This document shows positions 7,099 through 14,887 of a DNA stretch of 29,795 nt, piece after piece. Made by a program: the position numbers and the translations under genes. The DNA comes from an uncultured Finegoldia sp. Its GTDB lineage: Bacteria; Bacillota; Clostridia; Tissierellales; Peptoniphilaceae. The stretch covers positions 1 through 29,795 of the forward strand of contig NZ_CAMXVC010000024.1 in NCBI RefSeq assembly GCF_947252345.1, read 5' to 3'. Within the stretch, counting starts at the first letter, position 1; the number at the start of each line of letters is the position of its first letter. The notes under the pieces were generated by a model. That model worked only from the letters and a program-made list of their open reading frames with translations, did no database searches and was not told the DNA's origin.

Positions 7099-7860
7099 TT
7101 ATTTTATAACTGGTGCCAACAAAACTTTTCCACTTCCTCTGTACACATTCACAAGTCCTTCGCCGCTCGTTGCAGAGCCGATGAGTGTTTTTCCCGCACG
7201 CTCAACCGTGAAGCTTAACGAAGCACTCCAAGCAATTGCCATATTGCCATCTATTTTCAAAACGTCATTGTCCAATGTTATCTCGATTAATTCCTCTCTT
7301 GGAACGTAAGATTCTAACGCCACAACGCCCGTTCCGTACAATCCGAGATTGAACAAGCCTTCTCCGCCAGCAACTGCCGATGAAATATTTGAACGCACGA
7401 TAATTTTGTGTTCCAATTCTGAATCGCACGCCAAGAACAATCCGTCTTCGATTACAATCTCGTTGTTCCACTCATCCACATCCAATAAGATTATATGCTT
7501 GTAAGTTGGCTCCAAAACCAAAAGTCCGTTTCCAGTGTATTCGGGTTTAATTGTAGTTTCCCCTGTTACGGAACTTCGAAGAGCTTTTTTCAAAAAATCT
7601 CCTGCACCTTTTATTCCAGTAGTTGAATTTACATTTCCAATCATCCACTGCATAGCACCAGCTTGGACGGTAATGTTTGATTGACTTACATCGCATACCA
7701 ATTGTCTTCTTCTGACATTCATTTCCGATGCGAAATAAGAACTCTGTGCCTGAGTGTAATCGACGGACAAATCTCTCTTGTATTCTACAACTTTGAATGG
7801 CCCTTTTTGTTCTTTTATTATGACATCGTCATTGTCTTCGAAATTTTTTATCGTATACAT
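7099..7860 (-). CDS. AIM24-family protein (TIGR00266-like)
   Basis: 253 aa, all-beta in appearance, with the Gly-rich repeated pattern of the family: QAGAMQWMIGNV, GNGLLVLEPTYKHIILLDV, SAVAGGEGLFNLGLYGTGVVALES and ATSGEGLVNVYRGSGKVLLAP. Bacterial members are widespread, and their biochemical role is not established. No signal peptide or membrane segment, so probably cytoplasmic. The ATG at 7860 follows AGAGGTG. Transcribed alone and divergently from the yjiH-like gene. Confidence 0.88.
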   Translation of the reverse strand: MYTIKNFEDNDDVIIKEQKGPFKVVEYKRDLSVDYTQAQSSYFASEMNVRRRQLVCDVSQSNITVQAGAMQWMIGNVNSTTGIKGAGDFLKKALRSSVTGETTIKPEYTGNGLLVLEPTYKHIILLDVDEWNNEIVIEDGLFLACDSELEHKIIVRSNISSAVAGGEGLFNLGLYGTGVVALESYVPREELIEITLDNDVLKIDGNMAIAWSASLSFTVERAGKTLIGSATSGEGLVNVYRGSGKVLLAPVIK

Positions 7861-7884
7861 AAAACACCTCTTTTCATTTTTTTA

Positions 7885-7893
7885 ATTATATCA
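7885..7893 (-). promoter_or_regulatory. Extended -10 promoter of the AIM24-family gene
   Basis: Minus strand TGATATAAT, 25 bases before the start codon. Confidence 0.55.
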
Positions 7894-7923
7894 TAAATTT
7901 TTTTGATTTTTATTAATTTTTTC

Positions 7924-7968
7924 TTGCGGTTTGCCGTTATAAATGTTATACTATTTGAAATATTCAAA
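7924..7968 (+). promoter_or_regulatory. yjiH-like promoter with inverted repeat at the start of transcription
   Basis: -35 TTGCGG (7924-7929), a 17-base spacer and -10 TATACT (7947-7952). TTTGAA-ATA-TTCAAA (7954-7968) is a perfect inverted repeat just after the -10. The stretch TACTATTTGAA (7949-7959) is identical to one in the marR promoter region (1973-1983), so the MarR protein may act at both. Confidence 0.5.
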
Positions 7969-7982
7969 AATGAGGAGATAAT

Positions 7983-9344
7983 ATGAAAATCAATGAAAAA
8001 TCTCTATTAAAGTTTCTATTACCCTCGATTGTCGGAATTATCATATTTATGATTCCCGTAAAATTTGAGGGCAGTTGGACTATAATAGTCAAAATCTTGG
8101 CAGATTTTATTGCCAAGCTAATAGGCAACTTTTTGCCTACTTTGTGCACGATTATAATTTCTGTGTCGTGTGTGATGAGCATTCTCGCGAGTTTGAACGT
8201 GGGATTTATCAAGAGCAACAAACTTTTGAACCAAACTTTTTCTGTGACATTACCTTGGTTGATTCTCAGAATTTTAGGGTTTGTATGCGTAATGCTTGTC
8301 ATTTTAAGAGATAAATTTTCTTACAATTCGTTCTTAAAAATGATTGTGGATGACTCATCGGGATTTTTTATACTACATGATTTGTTGACATCTCTTGTTA
8401 TTATTTTCATCATCGCAAGTATGCTACTTCCACTTTTGTTGGACTTTGGATTGTTGGAATTTATCGGGGCAATCTTTACAAAAATTATGCGTCCAGTGTT
8501 TTTGATTCCGGGAAGAGCCGCTGTCGATTGCATCACAAGTTGGATTGGAGATGGAACATTGGGGGTAATGCTTACTTGCAATCAATACGAGTCGGGATTT
8601 TATTCTGCAAAAGAAGCTTCCATCATAGCAACGAATTTCTCCGCAGTTTCTATAACATTCAGCCTAATAGTTTTGTCGCAAGTTGATTTGGTGGATTATT
8701 TCGGAGTGTACTACCTATTGGTTTGTTTTGTAGGAGTTATGTGTGCGATTATAGTTCCTAGAATCCCACCTTTGTCACTGAAAAAAGATGATTACGTTGT
8801 AAAACAAAATGTCGACACGGGAAATCTACAAGAAAATTATTCTTCATCTGTAAAATACGGATTGGATTTGGCGATGAAACGAGCAGATTCGCACAAAGGC
8901 GTCGTTGCATTTTTGAAAAACGGAGTCGAAAATGCGTTTGGAATGTGGTTTTCGGTAATGCCAATTGTTATGATAATCGGAACAATTTCACTAGTGCTTG
9001 CAAATAACACGCAAATATTTGAAATTTTGGGTAAGCCGTTTTTGCCACTTTTGAATTTACTGAAAGTTCCTGAAAGCGTCGAAGCCTCCAAGACTATGAT
9101 TGTAGGATTCAGCGATATGTTCACTCCTTCAATAATCGCAGCGAAGACAATCTCATCACAAATGACAAGATTCATCGTGGCGACAATTTCTGTCACACAA
9201 CTTATCTACTTGTCAGAAGTCGGAGGACTGATACTCGCATCATCAATCCCAGTTAATTTGTTCGAATTATTTGTGATTTTTATTGAAAGAACAATAATCT
9301 CGCTTTTAATCGTCGTACCGATTGCACATTTGTTGTTTATGTAA
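7983..9344 (+). CDS. YjiH-family membrane protein with nucleoside-recognition (Gate) domain
   Basis: 453 aa polytopic membrane protein with about ten hydrophobic segments. The start LLKFLLPSIVGIIIFMIPVK and the later stretches RPVFLIPGRAAVDCITSWIGDGTLGVMLT and MIVGFSDMFTPSI fit the YjiH group of the Gate (nucleoside recognition) superfamily, which is related to spore maturation proteins SpmA/B and nucleoside transporters. The substrate is unknown. Single-gene unit: own promoter, TGAGGAGATAATATG start context and a terminator at 9356. The divergent AIM24-family gene shares the upstream region. Confidence 0.85.
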   Translation: MKINEKSLLKFLLPSIVGIIIFMIPVKFEGSWTIIVKILADFIAKLIGNFLPTLCTIIISVSCVMSILASLNVGFIKSNKLLNQTFSVTLPWLILRILGFVCVMLVILRDKFSYNSFLKMIVDDSSGFFILHDLLTSLVIIFIIASMLLPLLLDFGLLEFIGAIFTKIMRPVFLIPGRAAVDCITSWIGDGTLGVMLTCNQYESGFYSAKEASIIATNFSAVSITFSLIVLSQVDLVDYFGVYYLLVCFVGVMCAIIVPRIPPLSLKKDDYVVKQNVDTGNLQENYSSSVKYGLDLAMKRADSHKGVVAFLKNGVENAFGMWFSVMPIVMIIGTISLVLANNTQIFEILGKPFLPLLNLLKVPESVEASKTMIVGFSDMFTPSIIAAKTISSQMTRFIVATISVTQLIYLSEVGGLILASSIPVNLFELFVIFIERTIISLLIVVPIAHLLFM

Positions 9345-9355
9345 ATTTTATAGCC

Positions 9356-9391
9356 AGAGAGTCTCAATTAAATTTGAGCTCTCTTTTTTTA
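9356..9391 (+). terminator. Terminator after the yjiH-like gene
   Basis: AGAGAG-T-CTCAA, loop, TTGAG and CTCTCT (one bulged T) followed by a run of T. A clear rho-independent terminator 11 bases after the stop codon. Confidence 0.85.
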
Positions 9392-9451
9392 TTTTCCATT
9401 TTTATTTTTCGATTTTTTTATTTTTTTGTTTGCAATTTATTTTTAAAAAAT

Positions 9452-9501
9452 TTGACTTGATTAGAACTTTAACTTATAATATTGGTAATTACAGTTCTAA
9501 T
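9452..9501 (+). promoter_or_regulatory. Promoter of the XRE-ImmA-polymerase cassette with symmetric operator
   Basis: -35 TTGACT (9452-9457), a 17-base spacer and -10 TATAAT (9475-9480). ATTAGAACT (9460-9468) in the spacer and AGTTCTAAT (9493-9501) past the start site are perfect inverted copies. A looser third site TTGAACTTCTAA follows at about 9516. The layout fits a repressor that blocks its own promoter. I find no Firmicute LexA box of the GAAC-n4-GTTC type. Confidence 0.72.
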
Positions 9502-9545
9502 TTTTTTATGAGAATTTGAACTTCTAAAAAATATGGAGGGTTATT

Positions 9546-9956
9546 ATGAGCTTCGGTTCCAAAATAAAAAAATTGCGAGAAGACAGGGCAATGACTCAGA
9601 CAGAACTCGCAGAAAAATTGGGCGTGACTTTGAAGACTATTAGCAACTACGAAACTAAAAACACTCGCCCACGCACGCAAGATATGTACAAGAAAATCGC
9701 TGATTTTTTCAATGTTGACATCAATTTTTTGTTGACTGTGGAAGATAGCTTCGTTTTAAATTCCAGAGATAAGTTTGGATATTCAGGAAAAAAAGATGCC
9801 GAGAAGTTGATTGACAATTTGTCGGGGCTTTTTGCAGGTGGCTCTCTTCCGGAAGAGGACAAGGACAAGCTTTTTAACGCAATTGCAGAAAGCTACTACC
9901 AAGCAAAATTGGAGAACAAAAAATACGGCAAGCGCAAGAACAAAAAAGACAGGTAG
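9546..9956 (+). CDS. XRE-family repressor of the stress cassette
   Basis: 136 aa. Residues 4-60 are a Cro/CI-type helix-turn-helix: KIKKLREDRAMTQTELAEKLGV then TLKTISNYE. The C-terminal part (residues 75-136) is a charged tail, possibly the segment cut by the partner protease. The ATG at 9546 follows GGAGGG. Only 3 bases separate it from the ImmA/IrrE gene. By analogy with the ImmR/ImmA and DdrO/IrrE systems it probably represses the cassette until cleaved. It lacks the LexA-type self-cleavage domain. Confidence 0.9.
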   Translation: MSFGSKIKKLREDRAMTQTELAEKLGVTLKTISNYETKNTRPRTQDMYKKIADFFNVDINFLLTVEDSFVLNSRDKFGYSGKKDAEKLIDNLSGLFAGGSLPEEDKDKLFNAIAESYYQAKLENKKYGKRKNKKDR

Positions 9957-9959
9957 ATT

Positions 9960-10502
9960 ATGTACAACAGATGGATTTATGATAAAGTCAACGATTTGGT
10001 GAAGAAATATCACACGAGAAATCCCGAAGAATTGGTGGATTTGTTGGGAATAAAACTCAATTATATCGATAGTCCGTCAAAGCTTTTGGGAGTCTACCAA
10101 GTTATTCTTCGCAACAGGGTTATTTTGATTGCCAACAATATCGGCTCTCTGAAAAAAATCGTCCTCGCTCACGAAATTGGTCACGACCAACTTCACAGGC
10201 AATACTGCATTGATGGAGCTGCTTTTCACGAGAACAAGGTTTTCAATCCGACGGATATTTTTGAAATTCAGGCGAATATTTTTGCGGCTCATTTGTTGAT
10301 TGACGACGATGATTTGATTAAAGTTATCCGAGAAAACACAGAAGACAAGAATATGGCGTACAAGTTGGGCGTCGACATCAATTTGGTAAATTTAAAAATT
10401 TCAGAAATGGTCAAGCTCAACAAATTTTCAGATGATTTCTACAACATCGAAAACCCCAAATCGACTTTTTTGCAAGATTACAGCCCATTAGATGATGATT
10501 AA
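9960..10502 (+). CDS. ImmA/IrrE-family metalloprotease (anti-repressor)
   Basis: 180 aa zinc peptidase. The HExxH motif is HEIGHDQLH (H71, E72, H75), and a third ligand is probably an acidic residue in FEIQANIFAAHLL. In known systems (ImmA of ICEBs1, IrrE of Deinococcus) such enzymes cleave an XRE-type repressor on stress. It directly follows an XRE gene and precedes a Y-family polymerase. The start is ATG 9960 with a weak AGGTAG, consistent with translational coupling. Confidence 0.9.
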   Translation: MYNRWIYDKVNDLVKKYHTRNPEELVDLLGIKLNYIDSPSKLLGVYQVILRNRVILIANNIGSLKKIVLAHEIGHDQLHRQYCIDGAAFHENKVFNPTDIFEIQANIFAAHLLIDDDDLIKVIRENTEDKNMAYKLGVDINLVNLKISEMVKLNKFSDDFYNIENPKSTFLQDYSPLDDD

Positions 10503-10513
10503 AAGGAGAAATT

Positions 10514-11932
10514 ATGGGAATTATTGATTATTCACTAGAGCCAAAATCAGATATCGCATTTGTCGACATCAAAAGTTTCTATGCGAGCGTCGAATGCGTC
10601 AAGAGAAATCTCAATCCCTTGACAACTTCCCTTTGCGTGATGAGCAATTCGGACAATGCAGGTGGACTCATCCTCGCGAGTTCGCCAACTTTCAAAAAAG
10701 TTTTCGGCAAAAAAAATGTCAGTCGTGCATTCGATTTGCCTTTTCACGTCCACGATAGGAAGTTTAACTTCCAATGGGCACTCGACAACAACATCGAAAT
10801 CACCGACAAGATTGTCCGATACGTCGAAAAATGGGCTGAAAACACTTTGATTGTCCCTCCGAGAATGGCACTCTACATTCAGGAGAATTTGAAAATCCAG
10901 AAGATTTTTATGAACTACGCCTCATTTGACGAAATCCTCCCCTATTCTATTGATGAGGGCTTCATAGATTTGACGACGAGCCTCAATTATTTTGTCCCAA
11001 ACGAGAAAATCTCGCGCAAGGACAAGCTCGATTTGATTTCGTCTAGGATTCAAAACGAAATTCGAAACAAAACCGGATTGTATTCAACGGTTGGAATGAG
11101 CAATGCTAACCCTCTATTGGCGAAGCTTGCTCTCGACAACGAAGCGAAAAAAACTGTGAATATGCGTGCAAATTGGTCGTACGAAGATGTCGAGGACAAA
11201 GTGTGGAAGATTGAAAATTTGACGGACTTCTGGGGAATCGGGGAACGAACAAAAAGAAGACTGAACAAGCTGTGTATTTTTTCTGTGAAAGAGCTCGCCA
11301 ATGCAAACCCCGATATTTTGAAAAAAGAGTTCGGAATAATCGGCGTTCAATTGTGGTTTCACGCAAATGGAGTTGATGAGTCAAAAGTCACACGTCCCTA
11401 TGTGTCCAAGTCAAAAGGCCTCGGAAATTCGCAAGTTCTCCCACGAGACTACACAAAAAAAACAGAAATCGAAATAGTCCTCAGAGAAATAGCCGAGCAA
11501 GTTGCGATAAGAATAAGGCGAATCAGAAAAAAAGCAAGTGTCGTGTCAATTTATGTCGGCTTTTCACACAGAGAAATGCGAAAGTCAATCCACATTCAAA
11601 AAACAATCTCACCAACACAGTCAACAGCTGAACTTACCGAACACGTTATGGAATTGTTTCGCAAAAAGTACAGTGGGGGCAGTGTTAGAAGACTTGCCGT
11701 GAGCTACGAAAATTTGCTCGATGAATCCTGCGTCGAGTTTTCGATTTTCGACGACGTTGACAAGATAGAAAAACAAAACAATCTCGAGAAAGCAATTGAT
11801 GAAATCAGGGACAAATACGGGTTTACTTCTATTCAAAAGGCCACATCTTTGATGGAAGGTTCTCGTGTAATCGAACGCAGCAAACTAATCGGAGGTCACT
11901 GCGGAGGAATGGATGGTACTTATGATTATTAG
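10514..11932 (+). CDS. Y-family DNA polymerase (UmuC/UvrX-like)
   Basis: 472 aa translesion polymerase. Palm residues: D18 in FVDIKSFYASVE and D147-E148 in YSIDEGFIDLT, the catalytic acidic residues of the family. Also visible are the steric region LCVMSN, the fingers region GLILASSPTFKKVFG, the helix-hairpin-helix region WGIGERTKRRLNKL and a C-terminal little-finger region. The length and the trailing YolD-like gene fit the phage/plasmid UvrX-UmuC group of Firmicutes rather than chromosomal DinB. The ATG at 10514 follows AAAGGAG. Probably induced when the XRE repressor is cut, giving error-prone repair. Confidence 0.93.
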   Translation: MGIIDYSLEPKSDIAFVDIKSFYASVECVKRNLNPLTTSLCVMSNSDNAGGLILASSPTFKKVFGKKNVSRAFDLPFHVHDRKFNFQWALDNNIEITDKIVRYVEKWAENTLIVPPRMALYIQENLKIQKIFMNYASFDEILPYSIDEGFIDLTTSLNYFVPNEKISRKDKLDLISSRIQNEIRNKTGLYSTVGMSNANPLLAKLALDNEAKKTVNMRANWSYEDVEDKVWKIENLTDFWGIGERTKRRLNKLCIFSVKELANANPDILKKEFGIIGVQLWFHANGVDESKVTRPYVSKSKGLGNSQVLPRDYTKKTEIEIVLREIAEQVAIRIRRIRKKASVVSIYVGFSHREMRKSIHIQKTISPTQSTAELTEHVMELFRKKYSGGSVRRLAVSYENLLDESCVEFSIFDDVDKIEKQNNLEKAIDEIRDKYGFTSIQKATSLMEGSRVIERSKLIGGHCGGMDGTYDY

Positions 11933-12269
11933 AAATTATCTCCCCTACAAATCAGCACGGGAATACTGTGACAGACAAATGGCAAAGTGGATGGGATTTT
12001 TCCTTTCAGAACACACAAGTGCATTGAACGGCATAACCGATGAGACATTTGAAATAGAACAACAGAGTGCTTCTTCTCTTCTCGTTTTGATAAGTCAATC
12101 TTATCTTAACAATTTGACAGTGGAAATCTACACCCGAAGCTCAAACTCGCCACTAGTCGGAACAATCTATGAATTGAAAAATGACACGGTGTTTTTCGAG
12201 TCAAATGATGAAATGATAAAAATACAATTTGATGACATTGTAAACATCACCCTCGGAGAAGAAATATGA
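11913..12269 (+). CDS. YolD-like protein
   Basis: 118 aa. The MAKWMGFFLSEHTSAL segment followed by a predicted beta-barrel region (VEIYTRSSNSPLVGTIYELKNDTVFFES, then IKIQFDDIVNITL) fits the YolD family, commonly encoded next to UmuC-like polymerases in Firmicutes and suggested to act with them. It overlaps the polymerase gene by 20 bases. GGAGG at 11903 is 5 bases before ATG 11913, which favours that start over the second ATG at 11922. Confidence 0.72.
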   Translation: MVLMIIRNYLPYKSAREYCDRQMAKWMGFFLSEHTSALNGITDETFEIEQQSASSLLVLISQSYLNNLTVEIYTRSSNSPLVGTIYELKNDTVFFESNDEMIKIQFDDIVNITLGEEI

Positions 12270-12562
12270 ACAAATTACAGAAAAACACATACCAATTTGA
12301 TTATTTTTCAGAAAATTTCATCGCTTTTGAGAAAGACTTCTACGAATATTCCAAAATAAACATACCGCTTAGCTTTCTCACCGATGACATCTTGGAAAAT
12401 ATGATATCCACTGGACACAATTACTTTCGATTAAATTCAAAAAATGCAAAAGACGATCAAGACCACTTTTTCATCTTCAGAAAAAATTTTGTAAAAGAAA
12501 ACAAATCCATCGTGCTTTTTGAATACGTTGGACACAAGAAAATAACAGACATTCAAAAGTAA
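12266..12562 (+). CDS. Hypothetical protein, last gene of the stress cassette
   Basis: 98 aa, soluble, rich in Phe, Tyr and Lys. I recognise no family. It overlaps the YolD-like gene by 4 bases (ATGA) and has a good GGAGAAG upstream, so it is translated with the cassette. A role in the polymerase response is inferred only from position. No clear terminator follows before the next promoter. Confidence 0.65.
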   Translation: MNKLQKNTYQFDYFSENFIAFEKDFYEYSKINIPLSFLTDDILENMISTGHNYFRLNSKNAKDDQDHFFIFRKNFVKENKSIVLFEYVGHKKITDIQK

Positions 12563-12622
12563 ATACTATTCGTTAAATTTAAGTGTAATGTTTTATGGCT
12601 TTATAAATTTTTCAAAAAATAC

Positions 12623-12651
12623 TTGACAATATTTTTTTCGGATTGTATAAT
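12623..12651 (+). promoter_or_regulatory. Consensus promoter of the T-box operon
   Basis: -35 TTGACA (12623-12628), a 17-base spacer and -10 TATAAT (12646-12651). A perfect sigma-A-type consensus, implying strong constitutive initiation with control left to the leader RNA. Confidence 0.88.
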
Positions 12652-12661
12652 GATTAAAAAT

Positions 12662-12915
12662 CAAACCTTCAGAAAAGAAGAGTAGTCATAAATAGATTTT
12701 ACAGAGAAGCTCTATTTGGTGAGAAGAGCAAATTGATGTTGTGATGAATATGGTCTTTGAGGGGACAGTTCGATATTAGGACTGTACGGCAACTTCCGTT
12801 ATCATAAGTTAGAGCTTGATGGAGCTTGAAGTGGTGTATTTGAATACACAAAAAAGGTGGTACCGCGGATATTTCGCCCTTTCTATTAGCAATAATAGAA
12901 GGGGCTTTTTTTATT
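12662..12915 (+). promoter_or_regulatory. T-box leader, tyrosine-type specifier (UAU)
   Basis: Stem I can be folded by hand. AGTA (12681-12684) faces GAA (12746-12748). The helix above pairs GTCATAA (12685-12691) with TTGTGAT (12739-12745). The apical AGAGA (12703-12707) and GGTGA (12718-12722) motifs are present. The three bases after GAA are TAT (12749-12751), a Tyr codon. The T-box core GGTGGTACCGCGG (12856-12868) contains bulge TGGT, which pairs with ACCA and so predicts discriminator A73, as in bacterial tRNA-Tyr. A terminator follows. Uncharged tRNA-Tyr should allow read-through. UAU rather than UAC means a wobble pair with the GUA anticodon. Confidence 0.92.
12876..12915 (+). terminator. 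T-box terminator/antiterminator switch
   Basis: 13-pair stem GCCCTTTCTATTA / TAATAGAAGGGGC (one G.U) closed by a GCAA tetraloop, then TTTTTTTATT. The 5' arm also pairs with AAAGG of the T-box core to give the alternative antiterminator. Confidence 0.92.
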
Positions 12916-12935
12916 ACAAATTTTAGGAGGATGAA

Positions 12936-13472
12936 ATGATTAACATTACTTTCAGAGGAAGAGGAGGTCAAGGAGCATTCACTGCTTCGAAAATAATCGG
13001 CAATGCCTGTGTGAAATGCGAAGAATTGTATGCGTTGGCTTTTCCCACATTTGGCCCTGAACGAAGGGGAGCGCCTGTGAGTGCTTTCACGAAAATCGAC
13101 AACAAAAAAATAAATGACAGAACGCAAAATGAAGACCCAGATTATTTGGTCATACTCGATGAGTCGCTGTTCGATGTGAATGAATTAAAAAATTTCACAA
13201 ACTGCACAGTTTTTGTCAATTCGTCGAGAAATTTTGAAAATACGAATGTGATTTCTGTCGATGCGACAAAATTTGCATTGGAAATTTTACATAAGCCGAT
13301 TACAAATACGGCGATGATTGGAGCGTTGTTGTCCAAATTAGATGTGATTGATAAAAGTCATATTGTGGATAGTTTTAAGGATTATTTGAATGCGTCATTT
13401 GTTGACAAGAATGTAGAATTATTCGAAAAAGTTTTAAGGAGTGTTGAAGAAAATGAACCGACCAGAAATTAA
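12936..13472 (+). CDS. 2-oxoacid:ferredoxin oxidoreductase, gamma subunit
   Basis: 178 aa. The start INITFRGRGGQGAFTASKIIG and the stretch FPTFGPERRGAPVSAFTKID are hallmark sequences of the gamma subunit of pyruvate/2-oxoisovalerate-type oxidoreductases. First gene of a gamma-delta-alpha-beta set, the order seen in four-subunit archaeal and clostridial enzymes. The ATG at 12936 is 5 bases after AGGAGG. The enzyme interconverts a 2-oxoacid plus CoA with an acyl-CoA, CO2 and reduced ferredoxin. The context here suggests aryl substrates. Confidence 0.93.
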   Translation: MINITFRGRGGQGAFTASKIIGNACVKCEELYALAFPTFGPERRGAPVSAFTKIDNKKINDRTQNEDPDYLVILDESLFDVNELKNFTNCTVFVNSSRNFENTNVISVDATKFALEILHKPITNTAMIGALLSKLDVIDKSHIVDSFKDYLNASFVDKNVELFEKVLRSVEENEPTRN

Positions 13473-13740
13473 GCAATTCAACGGATTTAAAAAAATCGAC
13501 GATATTCCGTTGGGAACTTACTACGAGGCGGGATTTCTCACTGCAACGAACGATTCATACCGAAGTTTTGATTTCTTCGTTGACAAAGACAAATGCAAAA
13601 ACTGCTTGGAATGCTACTTGTATTGTCCAGATGGAACGATTGAAAAGCGTGATAATTATGTGATTATCAACCAAGATTTTTGCAAGGGATGTGGCATTTG
13701 CCGAAAGATTTGCACGTTTAATGCGATTGAGAGGATATAA
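13453..13740 (+). CDS. 2-oxoacid:ferredoxin oxidoreductase, delta (ferredoxin) subunit
   Basis: 95 aa. Two [4Fe-4S] motifs are present: CKNCLECYLYCP and CKGCGICRKIC. It carries electrons between the TPP site and external ferredoxin. The frame is open from a GTG at 13441, but AAGGAG at about 13436 overlaps that GTG and sits 11 bases before ATG 13453, so I take the ATG. It overlaps the gamma gene by 20 bases. Confidence 0.92.
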   Translation: MNRPEIKQFNGFKKIDDIPLGTYYEAGFLTATNDSYRSFDFFVDKDKCKNCLECYLYCPDGTIEKRDNYVIINQDFCKGCGICRKICTFNAIERI

Positions 13741-13741
13741 G

Positions 13742-14887
13742 ATGAGAAGATTTTTGTCAGGAAACGAAGCTGTGGCAGAAGGAGTTCGACTTGCAAAGCC
13801 CGATGTCATTTCTGCTTATCCGATTACTCCGCAGACAACAATAGTGGAAAAATTGTCGGAAATAGTAGAACAAAAAAAATTGGATTCGAGATTTGTCCAC
13901 GTTGAAAGTGAACACTCTGCGCTTTCGTGTGCTATTGGTGCGAGTGCTATTGGCGCGAGAACATTCACGGCGACAAGTTCTCAGGGACTGTTGTATATGG
14001 CTGAGTGTCTCCCATACGCTGCTGGCGGAAAATTCCCCATCGTGATGGTGAACGCTAATCGTTCAACTGCACTTCCTTGGAACATTTTCGGAGACCAACG
14101 AGATTCACTGTCACAGCTGGATTGTGGTTGGATTCAAGTCTACGTTGAAGATGCACAAGAAGCCCTCGACACTGTGATTGAATCGTATTTCATAGCAGAA
14201 CACGAGAAAGTGTCGAGCCCTGTGATGATAAACTTGGACGGTTTCGAATTGACCCATACTTACGAATCTGTAGAAATTCCAGAACAACAAGATGTGGATG
14301 AATTTTTGCCTAAGTTTCAGACGCAGAACAAGTTCGACTTCAAAAATCCAAAAAACTTAGGATTTTCTGTCGGACCCGCAGATAATTTGGAATGGAAAAT
14401 CCGTGAACATCAATCAATTGTAAATTCCCTCGAAGTAATCGAACAATCTCGCAACAAATTCAAGCAGATTTTCAACAGAGATTACGGCGGTGCAATCGAC
14501 AGCTACAAAGTAGATGACGCAGATTATGTTTTGATTTCAATAGGCTCTATCTCTGGTTTAGTGAGAAACGTGGTCGACGAGCTGAGAACACGAGGCGAAA
14601 AAGTCGGTTATTTGAAGATAAGATACATCAGACCTTTTCCGGCAGAAAACATAAGACAAGCTTTGCAAAACGCCAAGAAAATAGGCGTATTGGAAAAAGA
14701 TATTTCATTCGGTCATTTTGGAACAGTCTACACAAATATTAAGTCTGTCGTGGACACTCAATCGAAAAACTTCGTCGCAGGTCTCGGTGGGCGCAACATC
14801 ACTCGCCAAAATATTTTTGAAATCTTTGAAAAAATAAAAAGCGATGGAGATGAACTTAATTTTATAGGAGCAAAGTTCAATGAGTAA
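13742..14887 (+). CDS. 2-oxoacid:ferredoxin oxidoreductase, alpha subunit
   Basis: 381 aa. The start FLSGNEAVAEGVRLAKPDVI with SAYPITPQTTIVEKLSE is the classic alpha-subunit N terminus, which contributes to the TPP and CoA sites. Later ones are VESEHSALSCAIGASAIGAR, TATSSQGLLYMAE and MVNANRS. An upstream in-frame ATG at 13691 lies within the delta gene; GAGAGG before 13742 and the 1-base gap after the delta stop favour 13742. Confidence 0.93.
   Translation: MRRFLSGNEAVAEGVRLAKPDVISAYPITPQTTIVEKLSEIVEQKKLDSRFVHVESEHSALSCAIGASAIGARTFTATSSQGLLYMAECLPYAAGGKFPIVMVNANRSTALPWNIFGDQRDSLSQLDCGWIQVYVEDAQEALDTVIESYFIAEHEKVSSPVMINLDGFELTHTYESVEIPEQQDVDEFLPKFQTQNKFDFKNPKNLGFSVGPADNLEWKIREHQSIVNSLEVIEQSRNKFKQIFNRDYGGAIDSYKVDDADYVLISIGSISGLVRNVVDELRTRGEKVGYLKIRYIRPFPAENIRQALQNAKKIGVLEKDISFGHFGTVYTNIKSVVDTQSKNFVAGLGGRNITRQNIFEIFEKIKSDGDELNFIGAKFNE

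Noticed and set aside
9452..9530. A LexA (SOS) box at the polymerase cassette promoter.
   Set aside because: GAAC and GTTC halves exist but are about 26 bases apart, not the 4-base gap of the Firmicute LexA site; the longer ATTAGAACT symmetry fits the XRE protein better.
12750..12753. A TGG triplet near the specifier that could make the T-box tryptophan-specific (indoleacetate to tryptophan).
   Set aside because: It is out of register with the GAA that pairs with AGTA, and the UGGU bulge predicts A73, while bacterial tRNA-Trp normally has G73.
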